A stretch of DNA of 14,511 nucleotides, from assembly GCA_034005145.1 (NCBI GenBank), contig JAVEVH010000017.1, forward strand, positions 1-14,511, in the 5' to 3' direction. The position numbers and the translations under genes are program-made. The notes below the pieces were generated by a model. That model made no database searches. It had not been told where the DNA came from and saw only the letters and a list, made by a program, of their open reading frames with translations. Numbering within the stretch: position 1 is the stretch's first letter; each line of letters begins with the position of its first letter. Source of the stretch: JAVEVH01 sp034005145. GTDB lineage: Bacteria > Patescibacteriota > Dojkabacteria > SC72. Below, piece by piece: positions 7,068 through 14,365 of this stretch.

Positions 7068-9173
7068 ATGTTGTTTAATCATAAAATTTATGAATTTGAG
7101 ATAGGAGGAAGAAAATGTTCTTTTGAGACAGGGAAACTTGCTCTTAGATCAGAGAGTGCAATAATCGCACGAATGGGTGATACTGTTGTAGAGGTTAATG
7201 TTAATACTGCTAAAGCAAAGCAGGAGAATGATTACTTCCCAATGTCTGTTGAATATATAGAGAGATTCTATGCTTCAGGTAAGATTAATGGTTCTAGGTT
7301 TGTAAAAATTGAAAGATTTCCTAGTGATGATGCTGTACTAAAAGCAAGAATGATAGATAGGACATTACGTTCTAGATTCCCTGATGATTATAGAGATGAG
7401 GTAAGTCTAATTGTAACTGTAATGTCATATGATGAGGAGAACGATCCTGTTCTTTTAGCTATTAATGCTGCTTCAGTAGCTTTGATGAATTCACAAGCTC
7501 CATTTGATGGACCTGTTGCGGGTGTAAGAATGGGAATGGAAGAGAACATTATCAAACCAATATACAAGAGTATAGAGGATGTTGATTTAGTAGATAAGAT
7601 GAACTATGTAGTAGGTGGAGATGGAAAAGTTTTCACTATGATAGATGCAGGTTGTTTTGAGATTCCTGAGGAAGATGTCCTAAAAGCTATGGAGATGAGT
7701 TTAGATGAAATGAAACTTTGGATAGATGCTCAGAATGAATTTATTAAGATTTTAGAAAAGAAGGATAAAGCATATACATCATTTGCTGTAAGTGAAGATT
7801 TACTAAAAGAGATGTCAGAATTTCTAGGAGATAGACTCTTAGAGAATCTTTTAGCAGGTGATAAGGAGAAGCATGAGAGTACTAAGGAAGAGGTATTCAA
7901 AAAATTTGAGGGTAAATATACAAAGGTTTTAATGAGTGAAGCATATGAGAAGTTACTCAAGAAAACTATGAGAAAGTATGTAGCAGAGAAAAGTAAGAGA
8001 GCTGATAATAGAGATTTTGATGAAGTAAGAGAGATGGCAGCAGAAGTAGATTTACTTCCTAGAGTACACGGTTCTGCACTCTTTACTAGAGGTGTTACAC
8101 AGGTACTCTCTATCGCTACATTAGGAACTCTTAAGGATGCTAAATTAGTAGATGATATGTTAGGTGAGAAAGAGAAAAGATATATGCATTACTACAATGA
8201 TTTACCATTTGCATATGGAGATGCTGATAGAGTAAGACTTTCACCAAGTAGAAGAGCCATAGGACACGGTATGTTAGCTGAGAAAGCATTAATACCTGTA
8301 ATTCCATCTGTTGATGACTTCCCATATACAATTTTAGTAATGTCTGAAATACAGGGTGAGAATGGATCTAGTTCAATGGCTTCTGCATGTGGTTCAACAT
8401 TAGCATTAATGGCAGCAGGTGTTCCAATTAGAAAAATGGTTGGAGGTATAGCTTGTGGTTTAGTATCAGAAGATGATGGCAAATTCCATATTCTTTCTGA
8501 TATGCAAGGAGTAGAAGACTTCTACGGTGATATGGATTTCAAAGTAACAGGTACTAGAGATGGTATTACTGCAGTACAAATGGATAACAAAATGAGTGGT
8601 TTAACAATGGAGATTGTTAAAGAGACATTCGCAAAATCCAAAGTAGCTAGAATGAAAGTTATAGATACAATGGAAGAAGCAATTAAAGAGTCTAGAAGTG
8701 AGTTATCTAAATTCGCACCTAAGGTTGTAAGAGCACATATACCTGTAGAAAAGATAGGTGAACTTATTGGCCCAGGAGGAAAGAATATTAGGGAATTAAC
8801 AGAAGATACCGGTGCAGAGATTACTGTAGAGGAAGATGGTGCAGTAAATATATATGCTATGAATCAGGAATCTATAGATATGGCATTGAAATATATCAAA
8901 GGGTTATCATTTGTACCAGAGGTAGGACAAGTTTACGAAGGTAAAGTAGCTACCATAATGGAGTATGGTGCATTTGTAGATATAGCTCCTGGTATATCAG
9001 GTTTAGTACATGTTTCAGAAATTACAGATGAGTTTGTAAAAGATGTAAGAAAATTCCTTAAAGAGGGAGATATTATAAAGGTAAAGCTTGTATCTAAAGA
9101 AAGAGATGGTAAATTGAAACTAAGTATAAAGCAGGTTGAGGATAAGCCTAAGGAAGATGTAGTTAAGGAGTAA
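7068..9173 (+). CDS. pnp: Polyribonucleotide nucleotidyltransferase (PNPase)
   Basis: PNPase degrades RNA 3' to 5' by phosphorolysis, releasing nucleoside diphosphates. The 701-residue product has the full architecture: a first RNase PH domain (about 10-215), an all-alpha linker (about 220-310), a second, catalytic RNase PH domain (about 325-545), a KH domain (about 560-615, with GELIGPGGKNIREL) and an S1 domain (about 624-692, with GKVATIMEYGAFVD and GLVHVSEI). Asp484, Asp490 and Lys492 align with the catalytic Asp486, Asp492 and Lys494 of the E. coli enzyme. The gene is 97 bp downstream of rpsO and ends in the hairpin shared with the convergent methyltransferase gene. No Shine-Dalgarno is seen before the ATG. 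Confidence 0.98.
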   Translation: MLFNHKIYEFEIGGRKCSFETGKLALRSESAIIARMGDTVVEVNVNTAKAKQENDYFPMSVEYIERFYASGKINGSRFVKIERFPSDDAVLKARMIDRTLRSRFPDDYRDEVSLIVTVMSYDEENDPVLLAINAASVALMNSQAPFDGPVAGVRMGMEENIIKPIYKSIEDVDLVDKMNYVVGGDGKVFTMIDAGCFEIPEEDVLKAMEMSLDEMKLWIDAQNEFIKILEKKDKAYTSFAVSEDLLKEMSEFLGDRLLENLLAGDKEKHESTKEEVFKKFEGKYTKVLMSEAYEKLLKKTMRKYVAEKSKRADNRDFDEVREMAAEVDLLPRVHGSALFTRGVTQVLSIATLGTLKDAKLVDDMLGEKEKRYMHYYNDLPFAYGDADRVRLSPSRRAIGHGMLAEKALIPVIPSVDDFPYTILVMSEIQGENGSSSMASACGSTLALMAAGVPIRKMVGGIACGLVSEDDGKFHILSDMQGVEDFYGDMDFKVTGTRDGITAVQMDNKMSGLTMEIVKETFAKSKVARMKVIDTMEEAIKESRSELSKFAPKVVRAHIPVEKIGELIGPGGKNIRELTEDTGAEITVEEDGAVNIYAMNQESIDMALKYIKGLSFVPEVGQVYEGKVATIMEYGAFVDIAPGISGLVHVSEITDEFVKDVRKFLKEGDIIKVKLVSKERDGKLKLSIKQVEDKPKEDVVKE

Positions 9174-9177
9174 TATT

Positions 9178-9205
9178 AAATAGGGGAGTAATCCCCTATT
9201 TTTTT
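9178..9205. terminator. Shared terminator of pnp and the convergent methyltransferase gene
   Basis: AAATAGGGGA (9178-9187), loop GTAA, TCCCCTATTT (9192-9201): a perfect 10-bp stem. On the plus strand it runs into seven T (9199-9205), a strong terminator for pnp starting 4 bp after its stop. On the minus strand the following tract (TTTAATATTA) is weaker. The stop codon of the minus-strand gene (9198-9196) lies inside the stem. Confidence 0.88.
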
Positions 9206-10221
9206 ACTATCTTAGCAATATAAAAGCCCATCATTTCTGAAGAAGGTAGTATTCTAATACTCTTTTTAACAGAAGGGTCGTAATCTTTTCCACTCCAGTG
9301 TGTAATACCAGGGGATGTAAATTTCTTAAACTGTTTAAATAGGTTACTATTTACTAATTCAAGTTCCACCACTTGAGCATTCTTATGCCTTTTTAAAAGG
9401 GAGGTAACGACAGCTTCGTTTTCCTCTGGTTCTAAAGTACATGTAGAGTAGACAAGTGTACCTCCTGTTTTTAATGTAATAAAGGCAGACTCTAGTAATT
9501 CCTCTTGTACCATAGATAAACTCTTTATCTTTTTTATACTCCAAAATCTTAAAGGTTTAGGACCTCTCATATATATTCTTCCCTCCCCACTACATGGTGC
9601 ATCTAAAAGAACTTTATCGAAATAGTCTGGGTATTTCTTACCAAAATCTCTTCCGTCACTTAGTGTAATTTTAGTATTCTCTGCCCCAAACTGTTCTATT
9701 ACATTACGAAGTGAATTAGTTCTACTTACCTCTAATTCATTAGCCATTATAATAGCTTTATTATTTGTTAAATCTGCAATATGAGTAGTCTTACTACCTG
9801 GTGCAGAACACATATCTAAGACCTTATCTTTAGGCTTAGCATCTAATATTAATGCAGCTAATATACTAGAGAGATCTTGAATATAAAAGAGACCATGCCT
9901 ATACTCCTCTATTTGAGAAATCTCTGCCTTATCCTTATTATTTACAAAGTATGTATTAGGAGACCAAAGTATACTCTCTAACTCATATCCTCTTGATTTA
10001 AGCATTTTGTATGTCTCTTTAACATCTCCTCTTAAACCATTCAAACGTATTGTAGTTCTAGCTCTTTGATTAAAGATATTTAATACCTTAGCTTTTGGTA
10101 TTCTTAAGATACTAGCCATTCTAGAAATGAATACATCATCTTTTGTAAAATACTTCTCAGGAGTATTTGGTCTAAAATCTCTCGGTTTTTTATAGTTATT
10201 TCTTACTCTTTTTCTTCCCAT
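9196..10221 (-). CDS. RNA cytosine-C5 methyltransferase, NOL1/NOP2/Sun (RsmB/RsmF) family
   Basis: This family moves a methyl group from S-adenosylmethionine to carbon 5 of cytosine in rRNA or tRNA. The 341-residue product has the PUA-less catalytic core: the upstream HGLFYIQDLSS motif (109-119), SAM-binding motif I (VLDMCSAPGSKT, 134-145), motif IV DAPCSGEG with the release cysteine Cys210, and motif VI YSTCTLEPEENE with the nucleophile Cys261. There is no N-terminal NusB-like domain, so it is closer to RsmF/Trm4-type enzymes than to full-length RsmB, and the target base is not assigned. Its ATG overlaps the last base of the rsmE stop (TAATG), and it has the only clear Shine-Dalgarno in the window. 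Its stop lies inside the terminator stem. Confidence 0.93.
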   Translation of the reverse strand: MGRKRVRNNYKKPRDFRPNTPEKYFTKDDVFISRMASILRIPKAKVLNIFNQRARTTIRLNGLRGDVKETYKMLKSRGYELESILWSPNTYFVNNKDKAEISQIEEYRHGLFYIQDLSSILAALILDAKPKDKVLDMCSAPGSKTTHIADLTNNKAIIMANELEVSRTNSLRNVIEQFGAENTKITLSDGRDFGKKYPDYFDKVLLDAPCSGEGRIYMRGPKPLRFWSIKKIKSLSMVQEELLESAFITLKTGGTLVYSTCTLEPEENEAVVTSLLKRHKNAQVVELELVNSNLFKQFKKFTSPGITHWSGKDYDPSVKKSIRILPSSEMMGFYIAKIVKK

Positions 10222-10949
10222 TATATTTCTCCTTTTAGATATTTAATTATACTCCCTATTACTAATCCTACTGTTTCTGTTCTTAGTATATTACCCTCTA
10301 GTTTAACAAATTTAAAATCTAATGCTTTAAAAAATTGTATATCCTTACTACTCCATCCCTTTTCAGGCCCTATTGCTATGATAAAAGATTTTTTAATATC
10401 AACTCCCTGTATATATTCTCTTAAAGGTTGGGATTGTACATTCTCTGTACAAAGACATACTCTATTTTCTATATCATTAATAGTTAGATCTTTCAGATTA
10501 ATGGGTTTCTCTATTACAGTGGGTTTAATATTTCTAGATTGTTCTGTCGCATCATTTACTATTTTTCTCCAAAGTCCATACTCCTTAAGTGCTTTATTTT
10601 TATTAATCAAAGAGTACTGTGTTTCTACTGGTATTATTCTATCTATACCTATCTCTACAGATTTTTCTAAAAAAACATTAAACTTATTCTTACCTATTAA
10701 AGATTGTAATATCGTAATATCGAAGTTATCTTCCTTACTCTTCACAGAGATCTTCTCCCTTATCTCTACCTCTACAGAATTTTTAGAGATATCTGTTACT
10801 ATTGCTAGGTATATAGCTTCATATGTCTCTATTTCTACGACATCCTCTACCTTTACTTTTAACTGATTAATTGCAAACTCACTGTCCGAATCGGATAGGT
10901 GAGTTATGTCAAAAATGTCTAATTTATGCTTAATAAAGAAACGGTTCAT
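10221..10949 (-). CDS. rsmE: 16S rRNA (uracil-1498-N3)-methyltransferase RsmE
   Basis: RsmE methylates N3 of U1498 in 16S rRNA, near the decoding site. The 242-residue product starts MNRFFI, the typical family start, with an N-terminal PUA-like domain (about 1-70) and a C-terminal SPOUT (trefoil-knot) methyltransferase domain. Family motifs are visible: EKSVEIGIDRIIPVET (95-110), ATEQSRN (134-140), GPEKGWS (194-200) and LEGNILRTETVG (217-228) in the SAM-binding knot. A TTG two codons upstream is in frame, but it lies between the -10 box and the expected transcript start, so the ATG at 10949 is preferred. The stop overlaps the start of the next methyltransferase gene by one base. It is divergent from the gene at 11030. 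Confidence 0.94.
   Translation of the reverse strand: MNRFFIKHKLDIFDITHLSDSDSEFAINQLKVKVEDVVEIETYEAIYLAIVTDISKNSVEVEIREKISVKSKEDNFDITILQSLIGKNKFNVFLEKSVEIGIDRIIPVETQYSLINKNKALKEYGLWRKIVNDATEQSRNIKPTVIEKPINLKDLTINDIENRVCLCTENVQSQPLREYIQGVDIKKSFIIAIGPEKGWSSKDIQFFKALDFKFVKLEGNILRTETVGLVIGSIIKYLKGEI
10229..10234 (-). promoter_or_regulatory. Shine-Dalgarno of the NOL1/NOP2/Sun methyltransferase gene
   Basis: AAGGAG on the minus strand, 7 nt before the ATG, inside the last codons of rsmE. It supports the start at 10221 and coupled translation. It is the only well-placed Shine-Dalgarno found among the genes here. Confidence 0.75.
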
Positions 10950-10954
10950 TCCCA

Positions 10955-10960
10955 ATTATA
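10955..10960 (-). promoter_or_regulatory. -10 element of rsmE (leaderless start)
   Basis: A perfect TATAAT on the minus strand with an upstream TGA (extended -10). Only TGGGA separates it from the ATG, so transcription would begin at or next to the start codon. The -35 region (ACTCAT at 17 bp) is poor, as can occur with extended -10 promoters. Confidence 0.6.
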
Positions 10961-10968
10961 TCATTTAC

Positions 10969-10998
10969 TTGACATATATGAGTAAAGAAAAGGATAAT
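10969..10998 (+). promoter_or_regulatory. Promoter of the small membrane protein gene
   Basis: Consensus TTGACA (10969-10974), an 18-bp spacer and GATAAT (10993-10998). The start is predicted near 11005, a leader of about 25 nt. It overlaps the probable -35 region of the divergent rsmE promoter. Confidence 0.65.
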
Positions 10999-11029
10999 TG
11001 TAATATATATAAATTGTGAGAGATTAAAG

Positions 11030-11332
11030 ATGGAAGGGATACCAAGTATATATTGGATGATTCTTATTGGAATTTTTACTGGATTTGTTTGTTTTGTACT
11101 GTATCAATTAGGAATGCTTTTTAAAGATAGTAGGGAGATTGTAAGAAGGGCAGAGAAAACAGTAAAGTTAGCAAATGGGTTAGTAGAAGAGGTAAGTGAG
11201 ATAGTGGGTACTGTTAAAGGTACAATATATCAAATTAATAGTGCAGTATTAGTACCTCTTAGAAAGATTACAACGGTACTAGGTATTGTATCAGGAATAG
11301 CAGAGGGCATAGGTTCTAAAAAGAGTAAATAG
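11030..11332 (+). CDS. Small single-helix membrane protein, DUF948-like layout
   Basis: A 100-residue protein with one hydrophobic helix at about residues 8-29, a charged stretch (KDSREIVRRAEKT), and then a long amphipathic helix that may form a coiled coil or lie along the membrane, ending in a basic tail (GSKKSK). This layout resembles small DUF948-type proteins, but I do not recognise a specific family and assign no function. It is the first gene of the rightward surface-protein run and has its own consensus promoter. GAGAG lies 7 nt before the ATG but is a poor Shine-Dalgarno match. The next gene starts 38 bp downstream with a promoter of its own. Confidence 0.75.
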   Translation: MEGIPSIYWMILIGIFTGFVCFVLYQLGMLFKDSREIVRRAEKTVKLANGLVEEVSEIVGTVKGTIYQINSAVLVPLRKITTVLGIVSGIAEGIGSKKSK

Positions 11333-11335
11333 TCG

Positions 11336-11364
11336 TTGATATTAGAACTGCTAACAGCTATTAT
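11336..11364 (+). promoter_or_regulatory. Leaderless promoter of the FN3-like surface protein gene
   Basis: TTGATA (11336-11341), exactly 17 bp, and TATTAT (11359-11364). Six bases (GAATAG) separate it from the ATG at 11371, so the A of the start codon is the predicted first transcribed base. It lies wholly in the 38-bp gap between genes. Confidence 0.7.
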
Positions 11365-11370
11365 GAATAG

Positions 11371-13011
11371 ATGCAATTAACTCCATATCAGAAGAAACAG
11401 CTTAGATTTGTTTTAGTACTACTTTTAGGTATACCTGCAACTATCTTTGCTGTTTATAAGGGGGTTCAATATCTTTCTCAAGCAACAGGAGATCCTACAC
11501 CTCAACAGGTAGTTATTTCTAATGTTACAAATGTTTCAATTACACTAAGTTGGTTTACACAAAAAGAGGTAGAGGGATACGTTATACCTGTTTTAGATGG
11601 AGTAGAAAAAGCTCCAGTAGTGGATAAGAGGGGATCAGGGAAGAGATTTAACCACTATGTAGAATTAAAAAGCTTAGAACCAGATACAGAGTATTCCTTC
11701 ATATTACTCTCTGATGGAGAGAGGTATGAGAGTGGTAGTAGTGGTGTATATAAAGCGAAGACACTTAATGTAAGTACTGATACACAGGCTCCAGTAGAGG
11801 TACATGGATTTCTAGAGGGCTCCTCTGTTGAGGATTCCATTGTATACATTATGTTTGCTAACAAGAGTGCATATCCTGTTAGTACTGTTGTATCAAGTAG
11901 TGGTTCTTGGATACTCTACTTCTATACTAAAAGTATTGAGGATCAAACGGTAGTAAAAGTAACAGATGATACTCAGCTTGTTTTAATGGGGAGGAAAGAT
12001 TTAACAAGTGGTGCAGTATTAGAGGGGACTTTTTCAGCGATGTTTGATAGTAATGGGAAATTAAATCAAGCATTTATATTTGAATTGGGGGATGCTCAAA
12101 ATTTAATATCATACTTCCCACCACAGACAGTACTAGCGAGTGCTAATAGTACAGTAATACCTAAAGAGGACGAAGAGGAGGAGGAAGAAACTCCAGCTCC
12201 TACACCTGAACAACCTGAGGATGACGAAGATGAAGATCCTGTGATAGATGATGATACATATTCTGGTCCATATACAATTAAGCATGATATCCCATGGATT
12301 GAGTTAACTTCTGAGTCTAGTAGTTTTAACTTAGAGAGTGGGGAAGATACTATCCTTCTTACCAATCTTACTAATACCGGTTTTAGTGTAGTATGGAGAT
12401 CTGAAGAAAAAGAGGAAGGGTATGTTAAGTATGGTACTTCTAAAACAGCCCTTAATACAGAGGTAAGAGATTACAGAGATGGGTTTGTATCTATGGGGCA
12501 ATACTCCTCCCATTTAGTAGAGAGTGAGAGATTAGAAGCTGATACTACATACTACTTTGAGGTATATTCAGGTGATGAGGTATATGATAACGGGGGAGAG
12601 AAATATTCAGTAACTACATATCCTTTACTCTCTACCGCTATACCTTTTGAAACTAAATCAGGACAAGTATTAAATGCTACAGACCCATCTGATTGGGTAT
12701 TAGTGTTTAAATTGATAGATAATGATGAATTAGGAACACTAGGAAGTTCAGGATATTTATCTACACTTCCAGATGAAGAAGGGTATTGGATGACAACAAT
12801 AGGGGATTCTAGAAGTGAGGATGGGGAGTCATATTTCTCTTTCTCTAGTACCGATATATTACAAACATTCTTTGTAGGTGCAGATAGTAAGAAATTTGAT
12901 TACCCTCTCTCTTTAGAAGATGTAGAATTAGATGTCTTAGAGATAGGGCAAACAACAACTTCTAGTAGTGTGAAATTACTTTCCAATTATGGCATAATCA
13001 ATTTAAGATAG
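11371..13011 (+). CDS. Membrane-anchored surface protein with two FN3-like repeats
   Basis: This 546-residue protein has a short basic N-terminus, one membrane helix (about 11-34) and a large extracellular part with no cysteine. That part seems duplicated: a fibronectin-III-like (purple-acid-phosphatase-N-like) domain at about 46-132, a second beta domain at about 140-250, a very acidic Glu/Asp/Pro linker at about 264-295, then another FN3-like domain (about 325-418) and another beta domain (about 425-527). The FN3 copies share EGYV, a LEPDTEYSF/LEADTTYYF strand, and a following SDGERYESG/SGDEVYDNG turn. FN3 domains usually mediate binding or act as spacers on surface proteins; no catalytic site is seen. 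It lies 22 bp before the cysteine-rich protein gene, which suggests a shared surface structure, but that is inference. Confidence 0.88.
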   Translation: MQLTPYQKKQLRFVLVLLLGIPATIFAVYKGVQYLSQATGDPTPQQVVISNVTNVSITLSWFTQKEVEGYVIPVLDGVEKAPVVDKRGSGKRFNHYVELKSLEPDTEYSFILLSDGERYESGSSGVYKAKTLNVSTDTQAPVEVHGFLEGSSVEDSIVYIMFANKSAYPVSTVVSSSGSWILYFYTKSIEDQTVVKVTDDTQLVLMGRKDLTSGAVLEGTFSAMFDSNGKLNQAFIFELGDAQNLISYFPPQTVLASANSTVIPKEDEEEEEETPAPTPEQPEDDEDEDPVIDDDTYSGPYTIKHDIPWIELTSESSSFNLESGEDTILLTNLTNTGFSVVWRSEEKEEGYVKYGTSKTALNTEVRDYRDGFVSMGQYSSHLVESERLEADTTYYFEVYSGDEVYDNGGEKYSVTTYPLLSTAIPFETKSGQVLNATDPSDWVLVFKLIDNDELGTLGSSGYLSTLPDEEGYWMTTIGDSRSEDGESYFSFSSTDILQTFFVGADSKKFDYPLSLEDVELDVLEIGQTTTSSSVKLLSNYGIINLR

Positions 13012-13022
13012 TTTGTAGTTTT

Positions 13023-13028
13023 TACATT
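13023..13028 (+). promoter_or_regulatory. Possible -10 element of the cysteine-rich protein gene
   Basis: TACATT is followed by five bases (AGTAA) and the ATG at 13034, the same spacing seen at rsmE. No good -35 is visible, and the gene may instead be transcribed from upstream. Confidence 0.3.
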
Positions 13029-13033
13029 AGTAA

Positions 13034-14335
13034 ATGAATAGGGTAACTAACAAATTAAAACCTGTATTTCTTTTAATTGGTATGAGTTTACTCTCTGTAC
13101 TAATAGTTTTTGTTACAAACATATTTCAGAAACCTCCAAAAGTATATACACCTGTTAATAATGAGATACAACAGACTCAAGAGGAAGAGGTTGTAACAAC
13201 AGATAGTGATACCTCTACTCCATCAAAGGTAAGTGATGTAAAGGATGATTTAGGATTTGTACTAGCAGTATCTTCTGGTAGTGATATTAATAGCTGCCAA
13301 AATATTGTAACTAAGATAGATACATACTCTGTGTGTGAAAGACAGGGTGATGGTAGAGTAGATTTCTACGATAGTGATAAAACTATCCCTTGGCCAGGGA
13401 ATTTGGTTAACAAGAATGCTACAGTTTACTTAATATCTGTTCCTGTTCCTCTAGAACTTTTCTCTGGTATGGATGTAAAAGATTCTAATAGGTTGATAAG
13501 CTCAGAGAATCCTACCTTTAAAGCAGCAGGGGAGCAGATTGATGAAACTACAGTTAATGTATTACTACCTCCTGGTACTCAGATAGATGAATACAAATCA
13601 TGGACGGAGGATAAGCCTTTTAGTATGAAATATGTATTAGGATTTCTTCAAGATACTTTCCAAAAGAGTGATGAAGGAGAGATTGGAGTAGATGAGAAGT
13701 TAACTAACAATTGTGAGTACTGTAACAATGCATCTAATCCTAATCCCAGTAAAACAAATACTTTTGCAGAACTTATGTTAGATAACGGGTATATGTATCC
13801 TGGAGAGAAAGATGAGACTACCATAGATGAGATTACTGAGGAGTGTGATGCAGATGACAAGTTTGAACCTTGGGGAGATACAGAGTTTAAATCATGTATT
13901 GCTTCTTTGCCTGATATTGCCATTTCCTTTATCAAAAGTATCTCACTTAAGGATTGGGTAGACTGTTTGGTTAATAGAGAAAACTGTATGGATGCGAAGC
14001 AAATAGTTATTAAGATGTCATCACCTTTTGGTTCAGACGAAGGGTGTAAAGACGGAGTATGTACAAATGCATATATGAATACAAGGAATAATAGTGCACT
14101 ACCACCAACAACAGATTCCGAAGGAAAATTCTACTATACAACAGATTGTACAGCTATTATTCAAGGTAGATCTTATACCGTTAAATGTGCTTGGGATATG
14201 TCCCATCTATATAGAGAGAAAGATTTCTCTGGATTTGATGACTTACCAAAGGTAGAATCAGTACCTTCAGATAGTCAGTACAATGATTTTCTTAAGAGTG
14301 TGAAGGGTGATAGAAAAATTGCTATACCTTTATAA
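13034..14335 (+). CDS. Membrane-anchored exported protein with 12 cysteines
   Basis: A 433-residue protein with one membrane helix (about 11-31), a polar Thr/Glu/Ser-rich stalk (about 38-70) and a large exported region. It has 12 cysteines, all outside the membrane helix: 88, 101, 227, 230, 271, 288, 311, 318, 338, 343, 372 and 385, including a CEYC motif at 227-230. The even number and position suggest disulfide bonds, in contrast to the cysteine-free solute-binding and FN3-like proteins nearby. I recognise no family. It sits between the FN3-like protein and a signal-peptide protein, so a part in a surface or secretion structure is plausible but unproven. The stop is TAA at 14333. Confidence 0.85.
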   Translation: MNRVTNKLKPVFLLIGMSLLSVLIVFVTNIFQKPPKVYTPVNNEIQQTQEEEVVTTDSDTSTPSKVSDVKDDLGFVLAVSSGSDINSCQNIVTKIDTYSVCERQGDGRVDFYDSDKTIPWPGNLVNKNATVYLISVPVPLELFSGMDVKDSNRLISSENPTFKAAGEQIDETTVNVLLPPGTQIDEYKSWTEDKPFSMKYVLGFLQDTFQKSDEGEIGVDEKLTNNCEYCNNASNPNPSKTNTFAELMLDNGYMYPGEKDETTIDEITEECDADDKFEPWGDTEFKSCIASLPDIAISFIKSISLKDWVDCLVNRENCMDAKQIVIKMSSPFGSDEGCKDGVCTNAYMNTRNNSALPPTTDSEGKFYYTTDCTAIIQGRSYTVKCAWDMSHLYREKDFSGFDDLPKVESVPSDSQYNDFLKSVKGDRKIAIPL

Positions 14336-14353
14336 ATATTTAGATTAATTTTA

Positions 14354-14359
14354 TATATT
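14354..14359 (+). promoter_or_regulatory. Possible -10 element of the last gene (leaderless start)
   Basis: TATATT is followed by six bases (AATACA) and the ATG at 14366, matching the spacing of the FN3-like gene. The -35 region is weak and the surroundings are AT-rich. Confidence 0.35.
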
Positions 14360-14365
14360 AATACA

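Noticed and set aside
7103..7117. Strong Shine-Dalgarno AGGAGG with an ATG six bases later inside pnp
   Set aside because: The ATG is out of frame and opens only three codons before TGA; the bases encode conserved PNPase residues, so the match is coincidental.
10378..10866. 162-codon plus-strand open frame opposite rsmE
   Set aside because: The opposite strand encodes a complete RsmE with all family motifs; the plus-strand frame has no recognisable features and no initiation signal.
10950..10955. TTG start two codons upstream for rsmE
   Set aside because: It lies between the -10 box and the predicted transcript start; the ATG at 10949 gives the normal family N-terminus (MNRFF).
12164..12258. 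Purine-rich GAGGAGGAGGAAGAA stretch as a tandem DNA repeat
   Set aside because: It is the coding sequence of the Glu/Asp linker; repetition is at the amino-acid level and imperfect in DNA.
12096..12365. Serine-rich minus-strand open frame
   Set aside because: It is the antisense of the acidic linker and neighbouring codons of the FN3-like gene.
448..14335. Recoded UGA (glycine or tryptophan)
   Set aside because: Conserved genes are full-length in the standard code, with Trp as TGG and Gly as GGN; only the absence of TGA stops remains notable.
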